From Coriolopsis trogii (taxonomy: Eukaryota > Basidiomycota > Agaricomycetes > Polyporales > Polyporaceae), in assembly GCA_020543525.1 (NCBI GenBank), contig JAHYIO010000005.1, positions 434,001 to 498,000 on the forward strand: a stretch of 64,000 nt of DNA. Direction: 5' to 3'. The notes under the pieces are model-generated. The model had not been told where the DNA came from. It searched no databases and saw nothing but the letters and a program-made list of their open reading frames with translations. Both the position numbers and the translations under genes were made by a program. Below, one piece after another: positions 1 through 12,031 of this stretch. Each line of letters begins with the position of its first letter. The first letter of the stretch is position 1.

Positions 1-542
1 CGGTCATGACGAACGTGCCCCGTGCGCGCGGTCCCGCCTCGAGCCCAATCAGTCCTCTGAGCGCCGGCGCGTACCCGTCCCTCGCGTCCATTAGCGCACT
101 CGAGGCTGGCTCGTCCATCGCACACCGCTCGTCCGCGTTCGACGACCAGCGACGGACGCTGCCCCCGCCCAACGTCGACCTCGGCGCCCCGCGCCACCCG
201 CTGAACATCCCGCCCCCGTTCACGCTCCAGCCGCAGCCGCAGTGGGACGACCCCGCGTTCTCGCCGTTCACGCGTCGCCGGTCGCCCCCCACGATGCCGC
301 CGTTTGGCGACTCGCCGACGTCCTCGCGGCCTCACGCCGAGTCGCTCCCCAGCCTCTCCACCGTCGTTCCCATGGGCTCTTCGCCCGTCCGCAGCCCGCT
401 CTCTCCTGGAGGAGGGCCTTCTCCCCACCACTATCCTCCTACCCCACGCACCCGATTCGACCCCGTACGATCTACGGCAGGCCGTGCACCGCCAGAGCAC
501 CCTGCACGACCTCGACTCCACGACTCCCCAGACGAACCTTAA
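1..542 (+). CDS. 3' end of a Pro/Ser-rich protein (partial)
   Basis: The reading frame is open from the left edge of the window, so only the last ~180 codons are seen. The protein is low complexity, rich in Pro, Ser and Arg, with short SPxSP and RRRSPP-type blocks and no fold that I recognise. Such tails are common at the C-terminus of fungal transcription factors and signalling scaffolds, but nothing here proves that. It ends in two consecutive stop codons (540-545). Its downstream neighbour is convergent (stop at 1319). The true start and the domain-bearing part lie outside the window, so no function is assigned. Confidence 0.6.
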   Translation, partial: VMTNVPRARGPASSPISPLSAGAYPSLASISALEAGSSIAHRSSAFDDQRRTLPPPNVDLGAPRHPLNIPPPFTLQPQPQWDDPAFSPFTRRRSPPTMPPFGDSPTSSRPHAESLPSLSTVVPMGSSPVRSPLSPGGGPSPHHYPPTPRTRFDPVRSTAGRAPPEHPARPRLHDSPDEP

Positions 543-546
543 TAAA
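541..546 (+). terminator. possible polyadenylation hexamer
   Basis: A perfect AATAAA overlaps the stop codon of the partial gene. Fungal poly-A signals are loose and usually lie further downstream, so this may be coincidental. Confidence 0.25.
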
Positions 547-1318
547 CACACCTAATCTGCCCGTCGCCTTGCGCCCATCGTGCCCAGCGGCACCGTCGCT
601 CGCTCTCATCTTGTACATTTCTTTGGCCCCCCCTGCCGCGCTATGGCAGAACGCGCCCACCCACGATCGTTTCCACTCGACGTCTTTTCACGAAATCTGA
701 CACGTTTCTGGCTCGCCGCATCTACGTACTATAGCGCAAGTGTACCTCGTAAACTTAATTCCCGCCCTCCTGGATCCTCTCACCCACACCGGGACGAACC
801 GGTCCCTGCTTCATTTTATCAGTCTTAATCGCGCCCGCGCCCGCGCAGCCAGCTTAAAGTACATTGGATTATATACTATAATCATCTTTACAGCCGCCTT
901 CCACTCTCGAGCTCTATCTCTACGCACCTTTACGCACCTTCCGCATTCGTTTACGACCGGAGTCCTTCCCCGTCGACCTGCTCTCACATCTGTCTCCCTG
1001 TATATACAACACCGTCACTACCGTAACATCCCGTATATTTCCCAAAGCCCCCGCCTTACCCGCGGGGGCGCTCGCTCCGCACTCTCCGTACTATCACTCT
1101 GTTTACCTATCACTCACAACCCGGCTCTCTCCGTCTCCATGTAGCGTACGAACAAAGGAGGAACGATACACAGCAAAAAAGTAGTTAATCTCTCTCTTTG
1201 CTCTGGTCTTGGGTAGCGTACCGTATTCGAATACGTCTGCAAACAACGCAGTCTGGTCACCGAACCACCCCTAATATAGTCAGTTCCCTTCGGCCCGAGA
1301 AATCTCAATCGTGTCTCT
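543..1318. other. convergent intergenic region / 3' UTRs
   Basis: About 775 nt between two convergent stop codons. It is pyrimidine-rich on the plus strand with several TATA-like AT patches (for example around 865-885 and 1000-1010). I see no conserved ORF or RNA gene. It probably holds both 3' UTRs. Confidence 0.5.
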
Positions 1319-4300
1319 TCACGCCCTCCGTGCCCTTAATTTGCTATTGAGCTCCATCTCCTGCGACACGAGGCCCTCGTCACCACCACCACCACCCACA
1401 ACCGTGGCAGACGACGGGGCCTGCAGCCCGAGTCCAGTCTCCCCGGAAACCCCGTTCTGCACGTCCGCCGTCGACTCTATGCCCGGACCCCCATGCGACG
1501 GCCTGGACGTCCCACCGACACCGACACGGTCCTGCGCGTGGGCATTGTCCGCGACGGCCAAGGCAGCCCTCTTTGCGGCAGCGAGTCGGACACGGAGCTG
1601 TGCCTGGCTACGCAGCTGAGCTTCACGTCGCGCCGCACTCGCACTCCGCTCCGCAGCCTCGACGACTGCTCGTGTTTCGTTGAACGTGTCCACGCCCACG
1701 TCCGCGTCCGCGTCCGCGTCCACGTCTATGTCCGCGTCTGCATCTGCGTCTGCCTGCGTCGGTCCGGGGCGTGTGGACTCCTCTACCGCCGCCGCGCTGC
1801 CCAGCGCAGCCCCAGACGACTGCGGTGGCGACAGAGTCAGAGACGGCGACGAGTGCATCTGCGACTGCGACTGCGACGGTGATCCTGCGCGACCGTCACT
1901 CTTCTTCTTCCGCACGTCAGCTGTGGGAGCCGCAGACGGAACCGCCGCCCTCCGCTTCTCCTTCTCCAGCTTCTCCATGAGCAGGATAAAACGTGGATCA
2001 GCTCGAGCCGGCGTGGCGCCGCTTCGCGGGCTTCCCCTTCCTCCGCTCTTGTCGTTGCTGGTTTTGTCACTCGACGAACCGCGGCGGCGGCGGTGGTCTG
2101 CGGGAACACGCGACGTCAGCCTTCAGGTCCACGAACGCAGAAGGCGGAAAGGTACAGGACGGAGAGAGGACACACGCGTACGCTCCACGGGGGCAAACAC
2201 AATAGAGCGATTAGAGCATAGAGCACAGCCCGGGGTGTCGGTACGTAAATGAGAGATGGGGGAAACGTGAACGTGGACTTACCCCCTGAGGAATGGCTCG
2301 CGCCCGGCGCCGAGGAGATGTGCATGCGCTCCACGCCCCCCACAGCCCCGACGTCATCCGTGCCCTCTTCGTAGCGTGACGACGACGGCTGCTGCTGCTC
2401 ACCGGCGGTACCCGCGGCGGAAGAGGGTTCAGACTGCTGAGACGGATGTGGAAGAGGTGCAGGCACGCCAGCATGCGGCCTGGTACGAGACCGAGGAGCA
2501 GACGAAGGATTCTCCCCCGGCGAGTGTGCTCGCGTGCGTGCCACCATCTCCGAAACGGATATCGACCTGCCTCTCTCGGGTGCGGATAAGCTCGGGCGTG
2601 GGCTGGTGGCCAGTCCTGCTCTGCCTTCGGACGCATTTGCGCTTGCGTGTCCAGGTCCACCACGGGTATGTGGGACTGGGGCAGGGTCCGACAACCGCAA
2701 GAGAAGCGAAGGAAAGGGGCCGTCGGAAGCCAGTGACACCGGGTGTGGTGCGTCCTCAGAGTGCAAGGCTCGCTCGCGGGAAAGCGGACCAGGATTGTTG
2801 ACCTTGGAAGCTTGTGACTGGGACGAAGACGCAAGGTCCGGTCCCGAGGGGGCTTCTCGCCGCTTGCTGGAACGTGTCTCCCGTCCACCGCTCGCAAGAT
2901 GCTCCTGCATTGTCTGCCAAGCGTTACGGCGGACTCGCACCGCTGGCCTTGCTTGGCTCGCCGATGGATGCCCGCCGACAGTCCCGTCAACCTCAATACG
3001 AGGACTCGTAGACCCCATGACCTGGTCGCGCACGTCGGACAAGCTCTGTGGATCTGATATGTTCGCGCCTCTGTCCTGTATCTGCGTACTAGTCCCGCAG
3101 GCTTGCGTCGATAGTGCGTGTCCAGTGAGGCTGTTCAACCCGTCCGCACCAGAGCCCGAGCTACCCTGTGCGTTCCTATGGATGCCGGCAAGTTCACCGC
3201 CACTGACAACAATATCATCGTCCTTGGAAGGTGAGGATGGGATGCGTGGCCTCGCCGCACTATTGTCTTCGGCGCGATCCTTCCCCTTGCCTTTCTCACC
3301 ATACCTATAGGGAATGGAGCCAGACTCCTCTGGTATCGAGGGCCGGCTTGAGTTCGAGAAGTGATTATCGGCAGGACGGGGCGGTGGTGAGGGCCGATGG
3401 CTACTTCCCCTTGATCTTGACCTATGGCGACGACGAGCCGCGGAGCGAGACCTATTCTCGCCCAGAGAGCGGCGGCTTGGCTCATGTCGCTCATCCTCGC
3501 GTCTAGCACGAGGCGAGAGTGACGGGGAGGTTCTCTGTCGGTAAGAAGAGATTGAAGAATCGCGAGAGTGGGAGCGCGAATGCGGCGGCCGTCGGCGACC
3601 AGGAGGTGGGGGGCGTCCTGATGGTGGACCTCTGAAGGACGTGTCAGATTGCGAAGAAGACCGTGACCGTGACCGCCACCGTCGCCTACGCTCCTGGGGA
3701 GCGTTCGGTGGCGGAACATTGGGTGGCACGTCGTACTATGGTTCATGATGGGATAAGCAAGTCATGAGAACGGCGAACGGATAGATTCTCACCTGTACGT
3801 TGTTATCGTAAGCTGTCAGGTCACGATACGGTGAGCGAAGGTAACAGTAGAGTTCTGTGCGATGGAAAACGTGGTCAGAGCTGGACTTAGTAAGCGCGCA
3901 AATAGTGACACATGAGCACCACCAACCGCGTACGGAAGTGAAAAGCACGCGTATTGGCAGCGAACCGAGACGAAGCTGTCGAAGTACCGGATCTTCAGCG
4001 GCACATGGAGTGACACTTCGCGGGATTGCAGTGAGCACAATGGAAGGATCGGTGGCAAAAAGAGCAACATAGGCGTCTGACAAGTATAGCAGCAGGCCAC
4101 AGCTTTCACATCACGCACCACGCACAATAGCAAAAGCAAGGTACGCGAAGTGTCAGGACACAGGTTACGGCAATGCACTCACCATGTGCGAAATGTTCGG
4201 CGTTCACGCGTTCATGCCCGCGCTCAGCATCCATGTCTAAGAACTCGGAAAGAAGCCGGATTGCGGGTTCAGAGCGGATGTCCAATGACTTCATGAGAGA

Positions 4301-5184
4301 GATTGTAAAAGTAGTCAAGAACTAGATGCGTTCGCATGAGCTTGCGCAGTTCGTGACCATGAATGCACTGACCTCCACGTCTAAGCCGGCCCAGACTCTG
4401 AGCTCGCGACGGATGAAGACGGTCGCTCTAGAGATGTAGTCTTGGGATGCGGAGAATTGGGCTGGCGTGGGGAATGGTCGATAGCGAGTGTATGGATTGG
4501 AAGCTACATGCTGGACGTACGTCCAGGTTAGGGTTAGGTTGACAGAACTTGACGTGGTATGTGCATCAAACAAGAATGCTTCGGGTGCAGAGACGGGAGC
4601 CCGCGGCGAGCCATACGCGGGGAGATGAGAATGTGGTTAACATCGGGTGCACTCACCTTCGCAAACAGATTGTGTCGGTACACCCATCTCCGTTTTTCAA
4701 CCGCCCGTTCCAATGCGTCAGCCTCCTCAAGTTCCCTTCGTCGACGGCGACCCCATTCAATCTCTCTTCGTCTCACAGCCCGTCTACGCGCATCTGCTCG
4801 CAACGCTGCTGCTGCCTGGGGCTCAGGAGAAGTACGCAGCGGCGGCAGATAGTGTTTCTGATAGTCGTATTTTGACCGAATGTTGTGGATGATGTAGATC
4901 CCTATATCTTGGGAGCATAGGGGGCAACGACGAGACTGGTCTGCATGTGTATATGTGAGATGACGACGGCATCTGGCCATATATAGGAGCTCACCTGTCC
5001 AAATGAGGAGGCATTCGAAGCAGTACTCATGCGAGCATGTTGATATCATAGCGCGGTCCGCATACGGCTGGAGACAAATGCTGCAGTGCTCTCCGTCTTC
5101 TTCCTCGGGCTCTGCCAATTGTTCTTTTACAAGAGTGTCTTCATTGTACTCCAACTTTATGCGCTTGCTAGGTGGACTTTCCAT
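1319..5184 (-). CDS. Topors-like RING finger protein with RS-rich tail, 7 exons
   Basis: Exons (minus): 5184-4995, 4940-4657, 4510-4373, 4321-4183, 3854-3793, 3735-2283, 2097-1319; 1014 residues. An N-terminal C3HC4 RING has ligands C34, C37, C50, H52, C55, C58, C69 and C72. A conserved middle follows (RHNLFAK, then a YTRYRPFPTPAQF block, then FISRATVF-like and LRSPYRDL segments). A long disordered half has RS/SR dipeptides, poly-Ser and acidic DADAD runs. This is the layout of basidiomycete Topors-type E3 ligases: RING for ubiquitin (and possibly SUMO) transfer, RS tail for nuclear localisation. The first ATG after an open upstream stretch was chosen; an in-frame GTG at 5283 is not a eukaryotic start. 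The RS region may bind splicing factors or Pol II (inference). Intron 1 is 54 nt and in frame. The last intron (2282-2098) is the longest. Confidence 0.85.
4511..4526. repeat. 16-bp perfect palindrome at a 3' splice site
   Basis: CTGGACGTACGTCCAG reads the same on both strands and sits exactly at the acceptor end of intron 2 of the RING gene. Next to it the minus strand has a doubled CTAACC branch-like motif. Confidence 0.6.
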
Positions 5185-5727
5185 CGTCAGTGTTACCGAG
5201 ACCTGCCCGTAGTAGTCGGAGGGCCGTGACGAAAACTCTGTCGAGGCTCTGGGTTTCCACTGGTGATATCTCGAGGGGTTCACCTGTGCTAGAAGTCGGA
5301 CTAATAGATGTCACTGCGATGTCCGAGTAGTTGAGTCGAAGTTGTGAAGTTCTCTCATGCGTCGAAGGTGGTTGCTGGTGACCACTGTGGGTAGCTAACT
5401 GCAGCCGAGCAGACCCGAAAAGGTAGTGTAGACGCCAGTATGATCCTGGTACCGTATTACCATCACCACTGTAAGTACTGACAGACAGCGACTGTGAATC
5501 CGCCTACCAACTCGCCTCTTTCTGCGACCTTCAATCTGAGCACACTTCAATATCTTTCACGAGCTGGGAGGATACGTAGGGCAGGGTTACACCTGGCATC
5601 GAGTCACTCCTGTCACCTAATTCTTTCGAAAAAGACAACTTATACATGCTCTCCAGGTTATGGCAAGTACTGTGATGCATTTGATTCACTATGATAGGCA
5701 TTGATACGGATATACTTATTCTAACTC
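5185..5727. other. RING gene promoter / intergenic
   Basis: About 540 nt upstream of the RING gene start and downstream of the decayed F-box gene. No ORF or RNA gene is recognisable. It presumably contains the RING gene promoter. Confidence 0.45.
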
Positions 5728-7485
5728 TTAATTCATGCAGCGGGAGTACTGCAAGTCGACATTTTTCACGAGCGGTCCGAGAATTTCATGGACAAGCGTC
5801 TTCATACGTTCAGGAGACTCAATGTCCTCGTATGGCGTTACTCTGATGTCAAAGCGAAGCTCCGCAAGGCGACAGACGCCCTTCTCCTTGTGGCGCGCCT
5901 CCAAAACGTCCGTAATCTTGAGCAGTAGCTTTTTCGAAAGGACGGTCTGCTTAGCGTTCAACTCCAGACGCCGAAGCTGCACCAGGGGATTTAGCGCGTC
6001 GAAGATTGCGAACGCGGCTTCGCGCATCGGTACCACTTGGCATGCCCTGATCATGACATGAAGATCGCGGACGCTGGGAAACCCCTCGTACATCCGACTC
6101 GTGACCCCAGGCTTCCGGTTCCATCTTCAAGATCATCTTCTCCACCGGGGAGTTGCAGCAGAGGCCAACCAGGTTCTCCACCCCGAGAAGATCTACAGTG
6201 CCAATCGGGTCCACATCTCCACTGCTCGAACATTCGATCACGAATGGCACATCTGTAGGTCGGAGCGCACAGTTGTGAGACCAGGCAGAAAGACTCGTCA
6301 GGCAATAATAGCGTGGGTCGATGATTGCTTTGATGCTGTTGATCTCCTGCAGCATGGGAAGCATGTGTACTGGCAGCAACTGTCGGCAGTGGCTCATCCT
6401 CCTGGATACGTTCCAATCAGGGACCTTGGGGTGTGCCACCCGACTTTTTGATTATATTTGTCCCAGGAGGAAACTCCACAGCCGACAAGATGTGTTTGAT
6501 GACGGGGGCAAACGAGATCAGGCGAATGCTGCGCATCTCCTTCATCAGCTTGGGCGCAACATTGACCGGGAGGGTGGGTGCTTCATTGAGTGCTGCCATT
6601 GCGGCCGAGGGTTTGTCATCCATGAGCTCAAAGACCTCTAGGTTTTCGCACCGATGCAGCAGGGTCACAGCTGACCCGATGCCGAAGGAGTCGCTGAACA
6701 CATGCCAAGCTTCAAGCGACGGAGGTGAATAGCATATTTAGTAGATGCTGGCTCACAGTGCCAGTGTCCCTCGGATTCTCGTATGGCGAGTGAGACACCG
6801 TGAGGTCCTGCAAGCGATGGCGGTGGGGAACGAGGGATCTCAATGCTCTCGTCATGGTTGCGTGTGGCGGATGCGTGATGTCGATGTACAACGGGCCCCG
6901 GCGTCCTTGGATCTGAAGAGGTAAACCTCTAGCTTGGTGAGATCTGTGTCCCCCCGAACCCGGACGCGCTGTCAAAACCTGGTGGCGGAAGTCATCGTGA
7001 CGAACCAATGTCTGCACACTGCGAGCACATTGGATAACGGTTCGCGACTGTCCACGTTGCCTATGATCTCCAGGAACAACTCCTCTGGGAGTCGGTTGAC
7101 CGAGGGGTGCGTGTTTATGAGAGACCGCAGAGCGAGACGATAGAGGAGAGCATCTCCATGGCGCTGTACTGGACCTTCATACCTGTCCCGGCTGACGACG
7201 GCGGAGGTTGTTTCAGCAGCATTTAGAGCGCCCTCTGGCAATGGCGGGAGGCCGTAGTATGGCGGGAAGGTATCAGAGAGCCGTGACAGGATCTTCAAGT
7301 GCCTCTTGGCGCTGCTACAAGTAGCGGCCTCGCTATTCCACGCCACCGGTCAGTGTAAATACGACAGATATGGTCGCTTTCATGACTCTGACTCACATCC
7401 CATTCGACGGAGACTTCATCGTAGCGGTCGTGAAGTGAGAAGGGCAGGATGAGGGGAGGTTTGTGGATGTTCCTCGCACATGGCC
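5728..7485 (-). pseudogene. decayed F-box gene
   Basis: Successive minus-strand reading frames carry pieces of one protein. An N-terminal piece ends DRYDEVSVEWD (~7400-7480). An F-box follows, with NRLPEELFLEIIG and VLAVCRHWF (~6990-7090). Further pieces resemble the leucine-rich C-terminal half of basidiomycete F-box proteins (~6720-6950, 6440-6700, 6095-6400, 5728-6093). Joining them needs a TGA where the family usually has Trp (just after SATRF, ~6974) and frame changes near ~6900, ~6715, ~6430 and ~6095. Some of these could be unrecognised introns, but the TGA and the ~6095 shift have no room for one. F-box proteins are SCF ubiquitin-ligase adaptors; this copy is unlikely to make one. Confidence 0.7.
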
Positions 7486-7665
7486 GACTTATGTACGGCT
7501 AGACATCAGTAAGGTCCGCGCAGCCAAATGGGGCACAACCATCCGGAAGGTGCGCGCAACACATAAAGCACTGTTTTCAAACGTGTGTAACCCCTATACA
7601 TGTCTCGGATACTATTGTGTCAGTCAAACGACAAAGTGTCAATCGCATGACACTAGCCTGTGACC

Positions 7666-8930
7666 TTACAGGACAGACACTCGTGCCGCGTTCAGACGAG
7701 GGAACTTGCCTTCCTGCGTGTTCTTCACAAAAGCAACCGACTGGCCCGCATACCCCGATTCCTTCATCCACCCGTCCAGCGTGCAATAGCCAGGATTCAT
7801 GCGTCGAACCCACTCAACGTCCCGTTGGATGATGCTCTCTCGGAAGGCTGGCCAAAAGTTGATGAACCACTCGCGCCAATTCGTAGCCGCAGCGTCCACA
7901 GCACCCGCATGCTGGAACGGCTTCTCGAGGTCCTCCTCCCGCAACAATCCCAGCCACTCCTCGACGCTGAGCGGGACGTGCACGGCTGGCTGGCCCGTCA
8001 CGCGGGTGAAGGTCTCGACGAGGTACGGCCAGGTGACGAGCTCGCTGGCAATCTTCAGCTCCTGGCCGGAGACGGCCTCGCGGTTGTCGAAAATGTGGCG
8101 CGCGAAGAAGCCAATGTCGGAGAGGCTGACCATCGGGACATATCCCTTGTCCATGGGTGCTGCGAACACGAACGTCCCGTCCTCACGCTTGTGCACAGGA
8201 CCAGCTATGGGCTAGATGCTCTCATATCACAAGAGGCCCTCGTTCACGAATGTATGCGAGGAGGCTCACCATTCGCAGCATGTCCATGTACATTGCGGTC
8301 GTTAAAATGCTCCACGTCATGCCCTCAGTACCGGGGTTGGTAGAGGGCTGGGCACGCATCCAGTCTGCTACACGGGCCTTCCCGTCGCGAGGTCCACTGC
8401 GATACTTCGGGTCATATCCCCCAAGCTAGAGCAAAGGATTAACACTACTTTTACAGGGGACTCAGGGGAGTCGCAGGTACCCACCTTCAGAGTATAATCC
8501 AAGCTGCTCCAAACATAATGCTCGACGGTGCCCGCTTGCTTAGCGAGCTCGAAGAGGCGCATGCCAATGTATATCTCCTTCATCTCACCGAGGGTCATGC
8601 TATCGGTGTTCGCGTACACACCATACGCGCCCTCCATGGCCCGTAAGACGCTAGCAAGATCCTCGACGCTTCCTGCAGCACAATGACTCAGACATCACTT
8701 CCGGACCACATAGACTGCATAGACATACCTTTCCGCACGTCGACACCCTTCTGCGATAGTTCCTGGGCTTTGGCGCTCTGAGGGTCTCGAGTCAAAACAC
8801 GGACGGTGTACGGAGAAGAGCCTGTGGCATCGGGACCGGATCGGAGCAGCGCTTTGACGACGGCGCCACCCTGTTCACCGGTGCCACCGATTACCAGGAT
8901 CACTTTCTTTGAGTTGCTGCTGGGCGACAT
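7666..8930 (-). CDS. NmrA-like NAD(P)-binding protein, 4 exons
   Basis: Exons (minus): 8930-8729, 8672-8485, 8425-8270, 8211-7666; 363 residues. The N-terminus has the Rossmann motif G15-x2-G18-x2-G21 in VILVIGGTGEQGG. A YGVYANTDS region and a VWSSLDY segment follow, where many atypical SDRs have the HSSV-like strand. The C-terminal half (LVTWPYLVETFTRVTGQP, WLGLLREEDLEKPF) is as in NmrA/HSCARG-type proteins. These often act as redox sensors or reductases and usually lack the SDR Tyr-x3-Lys pair. The substrate is unknown. The last intron has two possible acceptors; the one at 8211 keeps frame. It is transcribed away from the unassigned 9-12 kb region. Confidence 0.85.
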
Positions 8931-11900
8931 GGAAAGGTAAGATGCGGAGAGTGGGTACTGAAACGGCTCACCATCGCGAGGACGTCGCAGAGCTTTTGAG
9001 GAGAGCTAAAGGCTCAAGGTTCCGGTCTCGTCGTCGGTGTGTGTAGAAGATTATCAAGCCGATGCATTCCATTACTCAGCGTTCGACGCAAGTTGACACT
9101 TCCCTGATCGACGCCATTCAAAGAACAAGGATGATGATGTGGACGAGCTCAAAAAAGGAGAAGTGCAACAACCCCGCGTTTGCTGCTGAGTCAATGTGAC
9201 AGCACAGCAATCACAAGTATAGACGGTTGGTGTACTCACCACATTTTACAGTTCCATGGCTGCCCAACTTGGATGCAGTGCACAAGCCGCCAAATTGTGG
9301 TAGGATTGAGCCCGGGAGAACGTATTTAGTGACGTCTCGGAGAAGGGGATCACTCCGATGGCGACATGATAAGCTCGGCGCGTTCAACAGGCAGAACTCA
9401 CTTCGCAGGCTATAGAACGGTCTGGAAGACGTGAGGATGTACTCTAGATGTTGCGCTCTACCGGGTATCGGAGGTGGAAGTGGGTCACTCCGACGCTGGG
9501 GCTCGATCGTAGAGCACCTGAGACTTGCGGTCGAGAACTCTGCATCGGTGGGAGACATCCTCTTGCTCGAGTTGGGAAGAGTGCAAAAGCGAGATGGGAG
9601 GCTGGAAAGAGGGACGACTTGGAGCGGGGCAAATTGCGTGTCCGGCAAATGCCCATTCGATTGGCCGTCTGCGGCCCGCCGCGCTCCTTAGACCGTGGAG
9701 AGCCAATTATCGAGCGAATCTTTAATATGAATGCTGTCCGTCAGCGTTCTGGGGACGATTCGTTACAATTTCTGTCCCCCCTTTCTTGTGCGAGACATGC
9801 CGGAAGTATAGGAAGAGGCTGTTGGATCGTCATTGTGAGGCCTGGCCATATACACAACATATGTTACATCAAAAATCGCGACCCGGAACATACCCAATTT
9901 TCTCTTGGCATCTTCATCGTTCGCGGACTGCCAGAGGGTAACACCTGCGTTGGCAATACCGGGTATCTTGACATGCGTGCTGCCAGATGACTCGTGACTT
10001 GGTTGTACGGACAAAGTTCAGCCTTCCAGTTCGGACAATTGGGCGACGACTCACGGTGTCGATAACGTATTTGCCCACTACAGAGCGTTGTCGTTATTGC
10101 CGAAATATGAGGAGGACATCGGACACGGACAGGATGGTCAAAATGCCCGGAAGCTATTTGGTCGGCTAAGTAAAACCTTGGAAGAGTCAGGCAGGGATCG
10201 CCGCGCTCCTGAACGACCTCATCACTGCCCCTGCGATTCACAGGAAATTCAATGGTCTTCACTGAGGAATACACCCAAGATAGTAAAAAAGAACATACAG
10301 ACCTCTTGTCGCACCCACTTCCTGTTCGACCTAGGCCTATCGGACCTCTCCCCCTCGTACGATTCAACGTCCCGCGTCTCGTCTCAGCTCCTCAAAGTCG
10401 ATTCGAATGCCGCATACAAGCGATGCTCATACTCCACCTTTCTCTGCTGGAGACCCAATCGTGGCGTCTGCTGAACACAGCTGAGTGGCAGATACATACT
10501 CCAGAAAAGCGAGCAAGCGCCCTTGGTCCTCCATCGCGCGGCCACACGGAACAGGAAGATGTCGACTGGCATACGAGAGCCAGCATCTGTCTGGATCATG
10601 CAGCTCAGCAAAACGGGTTACGGCATCACGATAGGGGTCGGTCACGTACGTTGGTTGAGACATGACTCGCTATAGTCTTGCATGGAATCCCTAACTTGTC
10701 AGCCGATAGGCATGTTACGGTATCGATGCTGCGTGCTCAGCAAGAGCGGCAGAAGCCTGAGAGTCGTGGAGTCCGTAGGAGTCCAGTGGCGATTGTTTGA
10801 GTTTGAGATCGCAGACGATGCTGGCCTTCTCCAGCTGTATCCTGCCATTCCATATCAAGTGAATCTTCAAACGTCCGTCAGTAACATTCCTGGAAGAAAG
10901 GTGTGACCAGATACCTTGGTTTTGCGACACGCCCTCCGAGCTCGAGAGTCTGTCGACTCGGACGAGGTGGACGAGAATCCTTGTCGCCTTCGACTTACAC
11001 ATTAGCTTGAGGTAGCGAGAAGTTCAATCATCTCCGTATCTGCAAAAGCGCAGATCCAGCGTTTCGATACACAGTGGGAGGCATGACACTGACAGCGACT
11101 AACGGGTTCAGGTCGAGGACGAGACGCAAAACCGTGACACTGAGGCGTCGCGCACGTGCTCCTCACGATAACCCGGTTCAAGACATCGCGCTCCTCAGGC
11201 GGTTTCCGGACCCCGCCAGTGCACTCACTCCACCCACACATGCACGACTCCAGATCGAAACAGACAGCGCGGTCACCGGTATCTACGAACGTTGGATAAT
11301 GGACGGGTACGGTGTACAAACAGCGGCAACTTCGGCATTCGGCCTGCGCTGCGACAAACAACGGACTAAGACTAAGCCCGTGGACGGTAGACGGTAGACG
11401 GTAGGATGTAGTTGCGTACACGTAGACAAGGACGGGGAGAGGGATAGGGGAGTGTGCAAATGCAAACGAGCGGCATGTACAAGGGGGGATATGTACTCGA
11501 CAAGTGGAAGGTGGAAGGTCAGTCAGGCTTCAGGCTTCAAGACAAGACGGCAGGTAGGGTAGGTAGGTAGATAGCTATGTATGTAGACGAACGAGGAAAG
11601 AGCACGCGCGGTGCTACGCAGTATAGTCGGACAATGTGGGCGAGGCGCGATTGCAAGAGGGAAGAGGGAAGAGGGGTAGAGAGAGACATGTACATCCAAG
11701 ACGATCCCGAAAGATATAACCCGAGGCCCACGAAGATGGAATACAAAGCAGAATGCAGGCGGACGAAGACAGCTAAGCTCTATACGACAGACGACGGGAC
11801 GACGGACCGAGACAACACAGGATTAGGCTAGGCGGGTGTGGAGGCAAGACGGTAGGCAAGCGTAAGCGGGGGTAACGATAGTGACGGCTGGGGTAGCAAA

Positions 11901-12031
11901 TCTCAGTGGTAGTTGTAACAGCGACAATAAGGTAATGGCAAGGGCATCGGGGATGGGCAACGATAACGGAGAGAGAGAGAGAGAGGCCCATCCATAACGC
12001 AGAGCGGCAACACACTTCTACACACCTCACC
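8931..12031. other. 3.1 kb without a recognised gene
   Basis: Several modest minus-strand frames occur (9211-9648, 9864-10367, 10427-10663, 10715-11002, 11002-11421), but none shows a motif I know and they do not join convincingly. A heavily decayed gene on the minus strand is possible (for example a piece with DPYRDAVTRFAELHDPDR at ~10600-10660). A GA-dinucleotide run lies at 11969-11985, within what is probably 3' flank of the Ser-rich gene. Confidence 0.4.
11969..11985. repeat. GA microsatellite
   Basis: About eight GA dinucleotides in a row, 50 nt beyond the stop codon of the Ser-rich gene. Confidence 0.8.

Noticed and set aside
4520..4536. Telomere-like GGTTAGGGTTAGG inside an intron
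   Set aside because: Only two units, and on the coding strand it reads CTAACCCTAACC, a doubled branch-point motif 15-20 nt before the 3' splice site.
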